64,000 nt of DNA from Bacteroidaceae bacterium. Its GTDB lineage: Bacteria; Bacteroidota; Bacteroidia; Bacteroidales; Bacteroidaceae. The notes below the pieces were generated by a model. That model saw only the letters and a program-made list of their open reading frames with translations. It was not told the origin of the DNA and did no database searches. A program made the position numbers and the translations under genes. Shown here piece by piece: positions 16,191 through 23,770 of this stretch. Position 1 is the stretch's first letter, and each line of letters opens with the position of its first letter. The stretch spans positions 1 to 64,000 of the forward strand of contig JAFTXN010000003.1 of NCBI GenBank assembly GCA_017461605.1. The letters are read 5' to 3'.

Positions 16191-17462
16191 TTATGTAAGC
16201 CAATCGTGCGCAGGAATAATATGAATTATTTTATCATCTATACTTATCTCCTCTCTGTGAAAATCAGTGATAAGAAAAAGTTGGTTACACTTGGTTTCTT
16301 TTGATGCAGCCAATAGTCCGCGTATTTCGCGTTTACGTGTTTTCTCATTGCTTATATCGTATGAAACCTGATAGATTTCTTCTACTGAATTACCTCTACA
16401 CACTACAAAATCTGCTTCATATCCATTATAACTTTTATAATAGTATATGTCTCTTCCTATTGGTCTGTTCCTTCGAAGTAGTTCGATGCAGATGATAGTT
16501 TCCAGTCGCCAACCCAAATTTTCTCCCACAAAGCTGTTAGGTCGGTTATCCATCAATGCAACATCTACCGGATATAATTTTTCATATCTTATTCGTTGCC
16601 GACTTTTGGTTGAGTATTTTTTTACACCCAACAGCAGATAAGCTTCTTTCAGAAAACCTATATAATTTTTAACTGTGTGATTGGATTTTATATTCAATAA
16701 TTCTGCAAGTTCGTTTTCCACGATAATAGTTGGCACCACATTCATCAAATGATAAGCTAACTGTTCAAACGTTTCAGTATATTTTATGGTATGGCGTTGC
16801 TCTATGTCTCGTTTTAATATATTGCTTATTAAATTACTGACATAGCGATTTTTATTTTTCTTATTGATTAGTTCCGGAAAACCGCCCTGCTTGATATATT
16901 CGTCAAAAGCGTTACGTCGTGATGCTATAGCTTTTGTGGTATAGGAAATAGTATCAATGTTTTTGCATATACAGAAATCAGTGAACGAGAAAGGAAACAA
17001 TTCTATTTGTTCATTGCGTCCGGTAAGATGAGTAGCAAGTTCCCCACTTAATAGTTTGGCATTCGAACCTGTTACGAGAATATGCATTTTTTGGCGCAAC
17101 AAACGATTCACAAATAGATGCCATCCAGCTATATTTTGTATTTCGTCAAGAAATATATACGTGAAATTACCATATATTTTATATAGCACTTCAAGTACTA
17201 TATTCAGGTCTTCAGTTTTCAATTTCTCAAAACGTTCATCGTCAAAATTCACATAAGCGAAATTTTTAGCATGTGGCTTTAATACATTATAGCATAGTGT
17301 GGATTTACCGCTTCTACGTACACCAATAACCACTTGTGCCAAATTACTATCCAAATCCACTTGGCTTTCTTCTTTGCGATGGCAAAGTTTTATATTTTGC
17401 AGTGCCTTCAATTCTTCCAATTGTTCAGCTATTACCTGTTCTATAATGCGTTTATCGACCAT
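16191..17462 (-). CDS. AAA ATPase with DUF4143 domain
   Basis: This 423-residue protein has an N-terminal P-loop ATPase domain: Walker A GVRRSGKST near residues 47-55, Walker B IFLDEIQN near 103-110, and sensor-like ILVTGSNAKLLSGELA near 132-147. A C-terminal DUF4143 domain follows (about 210-375), with the PD-(D/E)XK-like segment YEADFVVCRGN. The family is widespread and often on accessory DNA; its role is not established. The gene is distinctly more AT-rich than its neighbours and is bounded by repeats on both sides (16050-16151 and 17511-17892), both consistent with acquisition. The ATG at 17462 is preceded by a -7 box at 17485-17492. Confidence 0.88.
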   Translation of the reverse strand: MVDKRIIEQVIAEQLEELKALQNIKLCHRKEESQVDLDSNLAQVVIGVRRSGKSTLCYNVLKPHAKNFAYVNFDDERFEKLKTEDLNIVLEVLYKIYGNFTYIFLDEIQNIAGWHLFVNRLLRQKMHILVTGSNAKLLSGELATHLTGRNEQIELFPFSFTDFCICKNIDTISYTTKAIASRRNAFDEYIKQGGFPELINKKNKNRYVSNLISNILKRDIEQRHTIKYTETFEQLAYHLMNVVPTIIVENELAELLNIKSNHTVKNYIGFLKEAYLLLGVKKYSTKSRQRIRYEKLYPVDVALMDNRPNSFVGENLGWRLETIICIELLRRNRPIGRDIYYYKSYNGYEADFVVCRGNSVEEIYQVSYDISNEKTRKREIRGLLAASKETKCNQLFLITDFHREEISIDDKIIHIIPAHDWLT

Positions 17463-17484
17463 AAGATAATAATTTAGGACCTTG

Positions 17485-17492
17485 CAAATATA
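17485..17492 (-). promoter_or_regulatory. Putative -7 box for the AAA/DUF4143 gene
   Basis: TATATTTG on the minus strand, 23 bases upstream of the ATG, matches TAnnTTTG. The region that should hold the -33 element falls in the 65-base tandem repeat and shows no TTTG. Confidence 0.4.
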
Positions 17493-17510
17493 GTGATAGA
17501 ATTCTTATTC

Positions 17511-17695
17511 ACTGCCATAACTCGTACATTTTTATTATTTCCACCGCCATAATAAACAGGTTTTTGTACTTCCACACTGCCATAACTCGTACATTTTTAT
17601 TGTTTCTACCGCCATAATAAGTAGGTTTTTATACTTCCACACTGCCATAACTCGTACATTTTTATTGTTTCCACCGCCATAATAAGCATGTTTTC
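17511..17695. repeat. 65-bp tandem repeat, about 2.85 units
   Basis: Units start at 17511, 17576 and 17641 with ACTGCCATAACTCGTACATT, followed by an AT stretch and CCGCCATAATAA; the third unit is incomplete. Units differ at only a few positions. The array lies directly upstream of the AAA/DUF4143 gene. It is not CRISPR-like because there are no unique spacers. Confidence 0.85.
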
Positions 17696-17743
17696 TGATT
17701 GTTTTATATCCCTACGCCGTTCCGGATGAGTTGCTGCTGTTCG

Positions 17744-17892
17744 TTCATACCCCTCACCCGTTCCGGGAGCTCCCCTACCTTAGTGGAGCAGCGCCGTCCG
17801 GATAGCTCGCATGCTGAAAATCAGAGGAATAACACATACCGGACGGTGCTGTCCCCCTAAGGTAGGGGGACGAGCGAAGCGGAGGGGGTATG
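17744..17892. repeat. Long inverted element, family A copy 5
   Basis: The element runs from TCATACCCCTCACCC to GGAGGGGGTATGA with the same inner arms as copies 1 and 3. One arm base differs (CTTAGTGGAGC). It ends 28 bases before the prmC stop. Confidence 0.7.
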
Positions 17893-17919
17893 AGCAAACG
17901 CGTAATTTGTCAAAAAAAA

Positions 17920-18756
17920 TCAAACACCCTTTCGACCCACCACAAAACGGGGTTTGTCGCAGAAGTCGCACAGCGTCTGCACTTCCACAAAGCCCGACCG
18001 ACGGAACAAATCGGCAGTCTCGACACCATAGGCCTCATTGATCTCAACAGCCAAAAGACCACCCGAAACGAGACATTGGCCGGACAAATCGGCCAAAGCA
18101 CGATAGAAGCGCAACGGGGCGTCGTCGGGAACGAACAGGGCGAGCGATGGCTCGTGCTCCAGCACTTGCGGCGACATGTCGATACGTTCGTGCTCGCACA
18201 CATAGGGCGGATTGCTCACCACCACGTCAAAACACTCTTCGGGACGGGCAGTCAGCATGTCGCAAAGGCGAAAGTCAACCTGCGCTCCCAGTCGCTCGGC
18301 ATTGGCACGTGCCACAGCCAAAGCGTCGGGCGAAACATCCCACGCCTGCACCCGGGCCTCGGGCAAAGCAAGAGCCAAACTCACGGCGATGCACCCACTG
18401 CCGGTGCCGGCATCCAGGATGCGGCACGCTCCCGACACATAATGCTCGACCCACGCCACCAGTTCTTCGGTTTCCGGACGCGGAATGAGCACCCCGGGAG
18501 CTACGCCGAACCGATGACCGCAAAACTCGGCTTCGCCCAGCACATATTGCAAGGGTTCGCCGGCGCACAGTCGCTCGCTGATATGCTGCAGACGGTGTTC
18601 GTCGTCCGATGAAAATTTTCTAACTTTGTCGGCATAAACATCCGTGCGCGACACACCGAAAGCATCTTCCAACACTCGCAAAGCCACGGCATGGGCTTCG
18701 CGCTCGGAATAGCATGCAGACAATTGCCTGCGCAACAGGGTGAACTTCTGATCCAA
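17920..18756 (-). CDS. prmC: PrmC, release factor glutamine methyltransferase
   Basis: PrmC methylates the GGQ glutamine of peptide-release factors. The Rossmann methyltransferase core is clear: ILDAGTGSGCIAVSLA, then FDVVVSNPPYV with the catalytic NPPY. An N-terminal helical domain ends in GEPLQYVLGEAEF, LIPRPETEELV. The open frame continues to an ATG at 18861, but the -7 box TACTTTTG at 18834-18841 lies inside that extension, and the extra 35 residues are unlike the family. I therefore favour the TTG at 18756, giving about 279 residues, the usual size. An ATT or another codon nearby is possible. The gene is divergent from ribD with overlapping control regions. Confidence 0.85.
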   Translation of the reverse strand: MDQKFTLLRRQLSACYSEREAHAVALRVLEDAFGVSRTDVYADKVRKFSSDDEHRLQHISERLCAGEPLQYVLGEAEFCGHRFGVAPGVLIPRPETEELVAWVEHYVSGACRILDAGTGSGCIAVSLALALPEARVQAWDVSPDALAVARANAERLGAQVDFRLCDMLTARPEECFDVVVSNPPYVCEHERIDMSPQVLEHEPSLALFVPDDAPLRFYRALADLSGQCLVSGGLLAVEINEAYGVETADLFRRSGFVEVQTLCDFCDKPRFVVGRKGV

Positions 18757-18833
18757 GGAGAAACGATTTTTTGATTGACTAAAAACAATGCGTAAGCAGC
18801 CCCGACAAGCGAAAGCACGCCGATGCTGCTGCG

Positions 18834-18841
18834 CAAAAGTA
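18834..18841 (-). promoter_or_regulatory. Putative -7 box for prmC
   Basis: TACTTTTG on the minus strand, 78 bases upstream of the proposed TTG start and downstream of the only in-frame ATGs. A TTG lies 17 bases further upstream, slightly too close for a standard -33 element. Confidence 0.4.
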
Positions 18842-18853
18842 CGAAATAAACCC

Positions 18854-19831
18854 ATGAGCAACCTCCAAGAACACGAAAAATGGATGCGCCGCTGCCTGAC
18901 ATTGGCTCGCTGCGGCCGCTACGGTGCTCCGCCCAACCCCATGGTGGGAGCTGTGGTGGTGCATGGCGGACGCATCATCGGCGAAGGCTATCACATACGC
19001 TGCGGAACGGCACACGCCGAGGTGAATGCCATCGGTGTCGTGAAAGAGGCCGACCGCGCCTTGCTGAAAGAGAGCACGCTCTACGTCAACCTTGAACCCT
19101 GCTCCCACTACGGGCGCACACCGCCTTGCGCCGAACTGATTATCCGCACCGGCATCCCACGCGTGGTGGTGGGCTGCGTGGACCCCTTTGCCAAGGTCGA
19201 GGGACGAGGCATCCGCATGCTGCGCGAGGCCGGCATCGATGTAACGGTGGGCGTGCTCGAAGACGAGTGCAAACAACTGAACCGTAGGTTTATCACGTTT
19301 CACACCCATCACCGACCGTTCATCACACTGAAGTGGGCGCGAAGTGCCGACGGATTTATTGACAAATGGCGCGAAGACTGTTCGGAAGCACCGGCACACC
19401 TCTCCACCCCCCACACCCTGCTGCGCGTGCACCGACTGCGCTCCCTGCATCAGGCCATTCTGGTGGGCCACGGCACACTGCGTCTTGACCGCCCCACCCT
19501 CACCGTGCGCCACTGGGACGGCGAAAATCCGCTGCCCATCGTGCTGGGACGTGTGGCCGAAGGCGAACTACCGGCAGGCTTTGAGGCCTTTTGCGACATC
19601 GACACCATGCTTGACGAACTCTATCGCCGAGGCATTCAGTCGCTGCTGGTGGAGGGCGGAGAGCAGACGCTGCAGACCTTTATCCACCGTGGATTGTGGG
19701 ACGAAGCATGGGAAGAACTCTCGCACACACGGCTCGATAGCGGCGTACCGGCACCACGCATACCCATCGGGGCCGAACACAGCGTGGAGACACTGTTCGG
19801 CGTGAGCATCAGCCACTGGAAAAATCGATAA
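18854..19831 (+). CDS. ribD: RibD, bifunctional riboflavin deaminase/reductase
   Basis: RibD deaminates the pyrimidine ring and then reduces the ribose of the GTP-derived precursor in riboflavin synthesis. The deaminase zinc site is intact: H54-A-E56 in TAHAEVNAI, and PCSHYGRTPPC with Cys83 and Cys92. The C-terminal reductase (about 148-325) includes LKWARSADGFI and LLVEGGEQTLQTFI. The start at 18854 (MSNLQEHEKWM) was chosen over an upstream ATG at 18788 because it matches the family N-terminus and the extra 22 residues are very basic and Cys-rich. Length is 325 residues. No other rib gene is nearby. Confidence 0.93.
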   Translation: MSNLQEHEKWMRRCLTLARCGRYGAPPNPMVGAVVVHGGRIIGEGYHIRCGTAHAEVNAIGVVKEADRALLKESTLYVNLEPCSHYGRTPPCAELIIRTGIPRVVVGCVDPFAKVEGRGIRMLREAGIDVTVGVLEDECKQLNRRFITFHTHHRPFITLKWARSADGFIDKWREDCSEAPAHLSTPHTLLRVHRLRSLHQAILVGHGTLRLDRPTLTVRHWDGENPLPIVLGRVAEGELPAGFEAFCDIDTMLDELYRRGIQSLLVEGGEQTLQTFIHRGLWDEAWEELSHTRLDSGVPAPRIPIGAEHSVETLFGVSISHWKNR

Positions 19832-19844
19832 ACCGTTAAAAAAA

Positions 19845-19892
19845 ATCAGAAATCCCCCGAAGCCTTCATGAGAGCTTCGGGGGATTTCTGAT
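19845..19892. terminator. Bidirectional terminator between ribD and the DASS transporter gene
   Basis: Perfect 19-base arms (19845-19863 and 19874-19892, containing TCCCCCGAAGC) with a 10-base loop, and an A-run on the left that is a T-run for the minus strand. It serves two convergent genes. Confidence 0.85.
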
Positions 19893-19937
19893 TATAGTGC
19901 TGCGATTTCGCACGGCGAAATCACAAGTTTCTGCATC

Positions 19938-21413
19938 TTAGAGAGAGGACATCACGATGAGCATGCCGTATCCGAGCGTCATACCTACGATTCCCACAAT
20001 CACACCCACACGAATCATGTGCTTCTGTTCGATAAGCCCCGTGGAGTGTGCCAAAGCATTGGGAGGCGTAGAGATGGGCAGACACATGGCGAACGAAGCG
20101 GCCATGGCTACACCGATGAGCAGGGTGCGTGTGCCACCGATTTCGGCCAACGCGGGCGAAGCCTCACCCACAACGGCCAAGATGGGAATCAGCAGGGCTG
20201 CAGTGGCCGTGTTGCTGATGAAGTTGGACAAGCCCCAGCAGAGAAGACCACCCACAACAAGCAGAGCTATCGGATTGAGCTGGTCGAACGGAATGTTCTC
20301 AATCAGCACCTTGGCCAAACCGGTCTTTTGCAAAGCCAGACCAAGAGCAAAACCTCCGGCTACCATCCAAAGCACCGACCAGTTGATTTCCTCCAAATCG
20401 CGACGCTTGATGATGCCCGTCATACAGAATACGCAGATGGGCAGCATGGCCACGGCGTTGGCACTGATACCGGTGCGGTCCTTACCCAAGCACCACAGGG
20501 CGATGGTGGCCAGGAACGTTACGTTCACAATCCACGGCTGAAGTCCCGTCTGTGTTTCGCCCTCAATCTTCAGGTCGATTTCCTTCTGCTTGAACGGATA
20601 CATGAAGCGCAGCAAGAGCCAGCACAGGAACAGAATCACGAAGACGAAAGGCATCATGAACATCATCCACTCGTTGAAGTCGATATTCAGAAAGCCCATG
20701 GCGATGGCGTTGGGCGGCGTACCGATGGGAGTACCCATACCACCGATGTTGGCACCGATGGGAATAGCCAGCGCCAAAGCGATGCGGCCCTTTCCGCTAT
20801 CGGGCAGAGCCTTCAGCACCGGTGTGAGGAAGGCCAGCATCATGGCTGCAGTAGCGGTGTTGCTGACAAACATGGAGAAGAGACCCGTGATCAGCAGGAA
20901 GCCCAGCAGCACATTCTCACTCTTCTTGCCGAAAGGCTTGAGCAAGATACGGGCAAGGCGCACGTCCAACCCCGTCTTGGTGGCAGCAATCGCCAGCATG
21001 AATCCGCCGAGGAACAGCATGATGATAGGGTCTGCAAAAGTTGCCATCACTTCCTTCGAACTCAGCAGCGTGCCGAGCTTCTCGGGAGCAATGCCTTCGG
21101 TAAAGGTAAAGAAAGCGTCGTTCGACATTGTGAAGATACACGTCGTGATGATGGCCACCGACGTACACCATGAGGGCACCACCTCCAACAACCACATCAA
21201 TGTGGCAAAGGCAAAGAGGGCAATGGTGCGTTGCTGTACGACAGTCAACTCGGGTATGCCGAATTTCTCAATAGGCATATTCCAAAGCACAAATGTGACA
21301 ACCAGCGAGAAAATCAGGCCGGTCAGATGTTTGGGCAGCTTCTCGTTACGTCGAGTCTGCTTGTGGTGTTGCATTCTTTCAACAAAGTGAAAGCCTTGAA
21401 AGATTTTAAACAT
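19938..21413 (-). CDS. DASS (SLC13) family sodium-coupled anion transporter
   Basis: This is a 491-residue polytopic membrane protein with duplicated SNTATAAM-type motifs: FVSNTATAAMMLAFL near 186-200 and FISNTATAALLIPIL near 398-412. These are the Asn-Thr signatures that bind Na+ and carboxylate in the divalent anion:sodium symporter family. PIGANIGGMGTPIGTPPNA in the middle and PISTPPNALAHSTG near the end are the matching loops. It likely imports dicarboxylates (succinate, malate) or sulfate; the choice cannot be made from sequence. It is a single-gene unit with a -7 box at 21452-21459 and the terminator at 19845-19892. An ATG 13 codons downstream is an alternative start. Confidence 0.9.
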   Translation of the reverse strand: MFKIFQGFHFVERMQHHKQTRRNEKLPKHLTGLIFSLVVTFVLWNMPIEKFGIPELTVVQQRTIALFAFATLMWLLEVVPSWCTSVAIITTCIFTMSNDAFFTFTEGIAPEKLGTLLSSKEVMATFADPIIMLFLGGFMLAIAATKTGLDVRLARILLKPFGKKSENVLLGFLLITGLFSMFVSNTATAAMMLAFLTPVLKALPDSGKGRIALALAIPIGANIGGMGTPIGTPPNAIAMGFLNIDFNEWMMFMMPFVFVILFLCWLLLRFMYPFKQKEIDLKIEGETQTGLQPWIVNVTFLATIALWCLGKDRTGISANAVAMLPICVFCMTGIIKRRDLEEINWSVLWMVAGGFALGLALQKTGLAKVLIENIPFDQLNPIALLVVGGLLCWGLSNFISNTATAALLIPILAVVGEASPALAEIGGTRTLLIGVAMAASFAMCLPISTPPNALAHSTGLIEQKHMIRVGVIVGIVGMTLGYGMLIVMSSL

Positions 21414-21451
21414 ACTATTATTGGATTTATAAATTTTTTCACTTGAGGCTG

Positions 21452-21459
21452 CAAAAGTA
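21452..21459 (-). promoter_or_regulatory. Putative -7 box for the DASS transporter
   Basis: TACTTTTG on the minus strand, 38 bases upstream of the ATG at 21413. No -33 TTTG at the right distance. Confidence 0.4.
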
Positions 21460-21614
21460 AGTATAATTTACCACATACCATCGACGCACGCAGACACATT
21501 CATCCTTACGGCCGAAATATCTTCAAGGCGAACCGACAGTTTTACATCGCACAAGCAACCGACCTATCCACCGCTTTAGCGTCATCTAAGCACACGTTAT
21601 GTTTCAAAAATCAC

Positions 21615-21622
21615 TATCTTTG
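21615..21622 (+). promoter_or_regulatory. Putative -7 box for the SDR/PAP2/protease genes
   Basis: TATCTTTG followed by CA, the typical Bacteroidetes -7 element, 82 bases upstream of the ATG at 21705. It supports that start over the in-frame ATG at 21642. Confidence 0.5.
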
Positions 21623-21704
21623 CACGGTTAAATCCTTACCCGTGTTTTTTGAGTGCAATTGCTGCATTTGGCTTCACAATGGTAAGGCAGATAATTCCCT
21701 ATTC

Positions 21705-22754
21705 ATGAACTTGAAAGACAAGCATATACTCGTCACCGGAGCCAGCGGATTTATCGGCAGTTTTATTGTAGAACGCGCCTTGGCACTCGGTGCCACCGTA
21801 TGGGCTGCCGTACGCAGCACCAGCAGTCGCCGCTATCTGCAAGACGAGCGCATTCGCTTCATCGAGTTGGACCTCGGCAACGACGACCGACTGAGAGAAC
21901 AGCTGGAAGCACACCGCAAGACTGCAGGTGCCTGGCACTACGTGATACACGCGGCAGGAGCCACCAAATGTCGCAAGGCCGACGACTTCTTCCGCATCAA
22001 CACCGACGGAACCGAACGTCTGGCGCGGCTGCTTCTGGCCACCAATACGCTGCAAGGACGCTTCGTCTTCATCAGTTCGCTCAGCGTATATGGCGCTGTG
22101 CGCGAGGAATATGTAAGCACCTCGGGTAAAAACGGCCTCAACTATGTGCCTATACTCGAAAGCGACACCCCGCGCCCCAATACGGCTTACGGACGCTCCA
22201 AGCTCGAAGCCGAAACTCGGCTGGCGCACATACCCGATTTGAACTACGTCGTGCTGCGCCCCACAGGCGTTTACGGACCGCGCGAACGCGACTATTTCAT
22301 GATGGCAAAGAGCATAGCATCGCACGTAGACTTCGCCGTGGGCTACCGACCCCAGGAGCTTACTTTCATCTACGTTCGCGACCTCGTGGAAGCCGTGATG
22401 CTCGCGCTGAAACGCGGCGGAAGCGGTCGGGCATACTTCCTGACCGATGGCGGAGTGTACTCGAGCCGCACCTTCTCCGACTTGCTGCAAAACGAAATGC
22501 AGGTGAAACACGTGCTACACCTCAAGGCGCCACTCTGCGTGTTGCGCCTGATTTGCGCCATCGCCGGATGGGGAGCCGGCCTATGCGGTCGAACCTCCAC
22601 ACTCAATATGGACAAATTTTACATCATGCGTCAGCGCAATTGGCAGTGCGACATCGAACCCGCACATCGCGAATTGGGATACACACCGCAATATCCGCTT
22701 GAGCGGGGTGTGGCGGAGACTGTTGCGTGGTATAAGCAGGAAAAATGGATTTAG
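21705..22754 (+). CDS. Extended-SDR NAD(P)-dependent epimerase/reductase
   Basis: This 349-residue protein has a Rossmann N-terminus (ILVTGASGFIGSFIVERAL, with the GxxGxxG nucleotide motif at about 14-20), a catalytic YxxxK (TAYGRSKLEAE near 162-172) and VLRPTGVYGPRERDY. This places it in the extended short-chain dehydrogenase family that includes UDP-sugar epimerases, dihydroflavonol reductases and the extended-SDR 3-ketosphinganine reductase reported in Bacteroides. The substrate is not evident. The next gene, for a PAP2 membrane phosphatase, overlaps its 3' end by 10 bases, hinting at a joint role in envelope lipid synthesis. The ATG at 21705 places the Rossmann strand at the N-terminus. 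Confidence 0.8.
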   Translation: MNLKDKHILVTGASGFIGSFIVERALALGATVWAAVRSTSSRRYLQDERIRFIELDLGNDDRLREQLEAHRKTAGAWHYVIHAAGATKCRKADDFFRINTDGTERLARLLLATNTLQGRFVFISSLSVYGAVREEYVSTSGKNGLNYVPILESDTPRPNTAYGRSKLEAETRLAHIPDLNYVVLRPTGVYGPRERDYFMMAKSIASHVDFAVGYRPQELTFIYVRDLVEAVMLALKRGGSGRAYFLTDGGVYSSRTFSDLLQNEMQVKHVLHLKAPLCVLRLICAIAGWGAGLCGRTSTLNMDKFYIMRQRNWQCDIEPAHRELGYTPQYPLERGVAETVAWYKQEKWI

Positions 22755-23740
22755 ACTTACTCGAACAGAAACCGCGTCTGCGCGGATGGCTGGCCATCGA
22801 ATGGGCCACTTTCGCCTATACAGCATTCACCACAGTGCTTGTCGTGCTGATGTGGAACACGCTGAGTAATCCGACAGAGCTTCTCATCGGACGTGCATGC
22901 GTCGTAGGCGGAATGCTGTTGACTTTCGGATTATACAAAGCCTTTCCCGGGTCGGGCACACGCTTTCTGCGTAATCTCTTCCCCCTCACGCTGTTGGCTT
23001 ACTGGTATCCCGACACCTATGAATTCTGTCAGTGCTTCGGTAACCTCGACCCTGTGTTTGCACAGGCCGACGCCACGCTTTTCGGCTGCCAACCCTCGTT
23101 GGAATTCAGTCGATGGGCAGACAGCAAGTTTTGGAGCGAAACTTTCCACATGGGCTATTTCGCCTACTACCCCCTGATTTTCCTCACGGTGCTCGCACCC
23201 CTGTTTACCGACAAGCAACGCTTCGAACCGACAGCCTTTGTGGTGTTGGCGAGCTTCCTTTGCTATTATCTCATCTACCTGTTCCTACCCGTGGCCGGGC
23301 CACAATACTATTTCCACGCCACAGGCACCGACATCATCGAGGCCGGCGTATTCCCTGAAGTGGGCGACTGGTTCCGCCATCACACCGAGATGCGTTCTTC
23401 GCCGGGGCAGGAAGGCTTGTTCCGCACACTGGTGGAGGGTTCGCAGGCTTCGGGCGAACGTCCCACCGCGGCGTTCCCGAGTTCACACGTCGGCATCAGC
23501 ACCATCCTGCTCCTGCTGCTGTGGAAGAACAACCGATGGCTGTTTTTCGGTGTGCTGCCTTTCTACTTCGCTCTCTGTGGTGCCACCGTCTACATCGAAG
23601 CCCACTATCTCATCGACGTGTTTGGCGGATGGATAACGGCGCTGCTGTTCTACAAGAGCACCACCTGCATTTATCGTCGTTGGGGCCGGCCGCATGAAGT
23701 CGGCATGCAAACATCCGAGCAGGCTGCAAGAGAAATCTGA
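22745..23740 (+). CDS. PAP2-superfamily membrane phosphatase/transferase
   Basis: This is a 331-residue polytopic protein with a PAP2-type active-site layout: FLPVAGPQYYF near 178-188, GERPTAAFPSSHVG near 239-252 and HYLIDVFGGW near 282-291; the two His residues and the SSH serine pair fit the phosphatase mechanism. The wide-spaced, AUR1-like arrangement is also seen in inositol-phosphorylceramide synthases, which move a phospho-headgroup onto ceramide. It could therefore be a lipid phosphatase or a headgroup transferase. It overlaps the upstream SDR gene by 10 bases, so the two are co-translated. Confidence 0.78.
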   Translation: MDLDLLEQKPRLRGWLAIEWATFAYTAFTTVLVVLMWNTLSNPTELLIGRACVVGGMLLTFGLYKAFPGSGTRFLRNLFPLTLLAYWYPDTYEFCQCFGNLDPVFAQADATLFGCQPSLEFSRWADSKFWSETFHMGYFAYYPLIFLTVLAPLFTDKQRFEPTAFVVLASFLCYYLIYLFLPVAGPQYYFHATGTDIIEAGVFPEVGDWFRHHTEMRSSPGQEGLFRTLVEGSQASGERPTAAFPSSHVGISTILLLLLWKNNRWLFFGVLPFYFALCGATVYIEAHYLIDVFGGWITALLFYKSTTCIYRRWGRPHEVGMQTSEQAAREI

Positions 23741-23770
23741 CACACATAATATATAAATATAATAAGCACT

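Noticed and set aside
16191..17462. The AAA/DUF4143 ATPase as a defence or toxin-antitoxin component
   Set aside because: No partner gene is next to it and the family's function is not established, so I kept a neutral call.
17511..17695. A possible CRISPR array
   Set aside because: The units are direct 65-base tandem copies with no unique spacers, and no cas gene is present.
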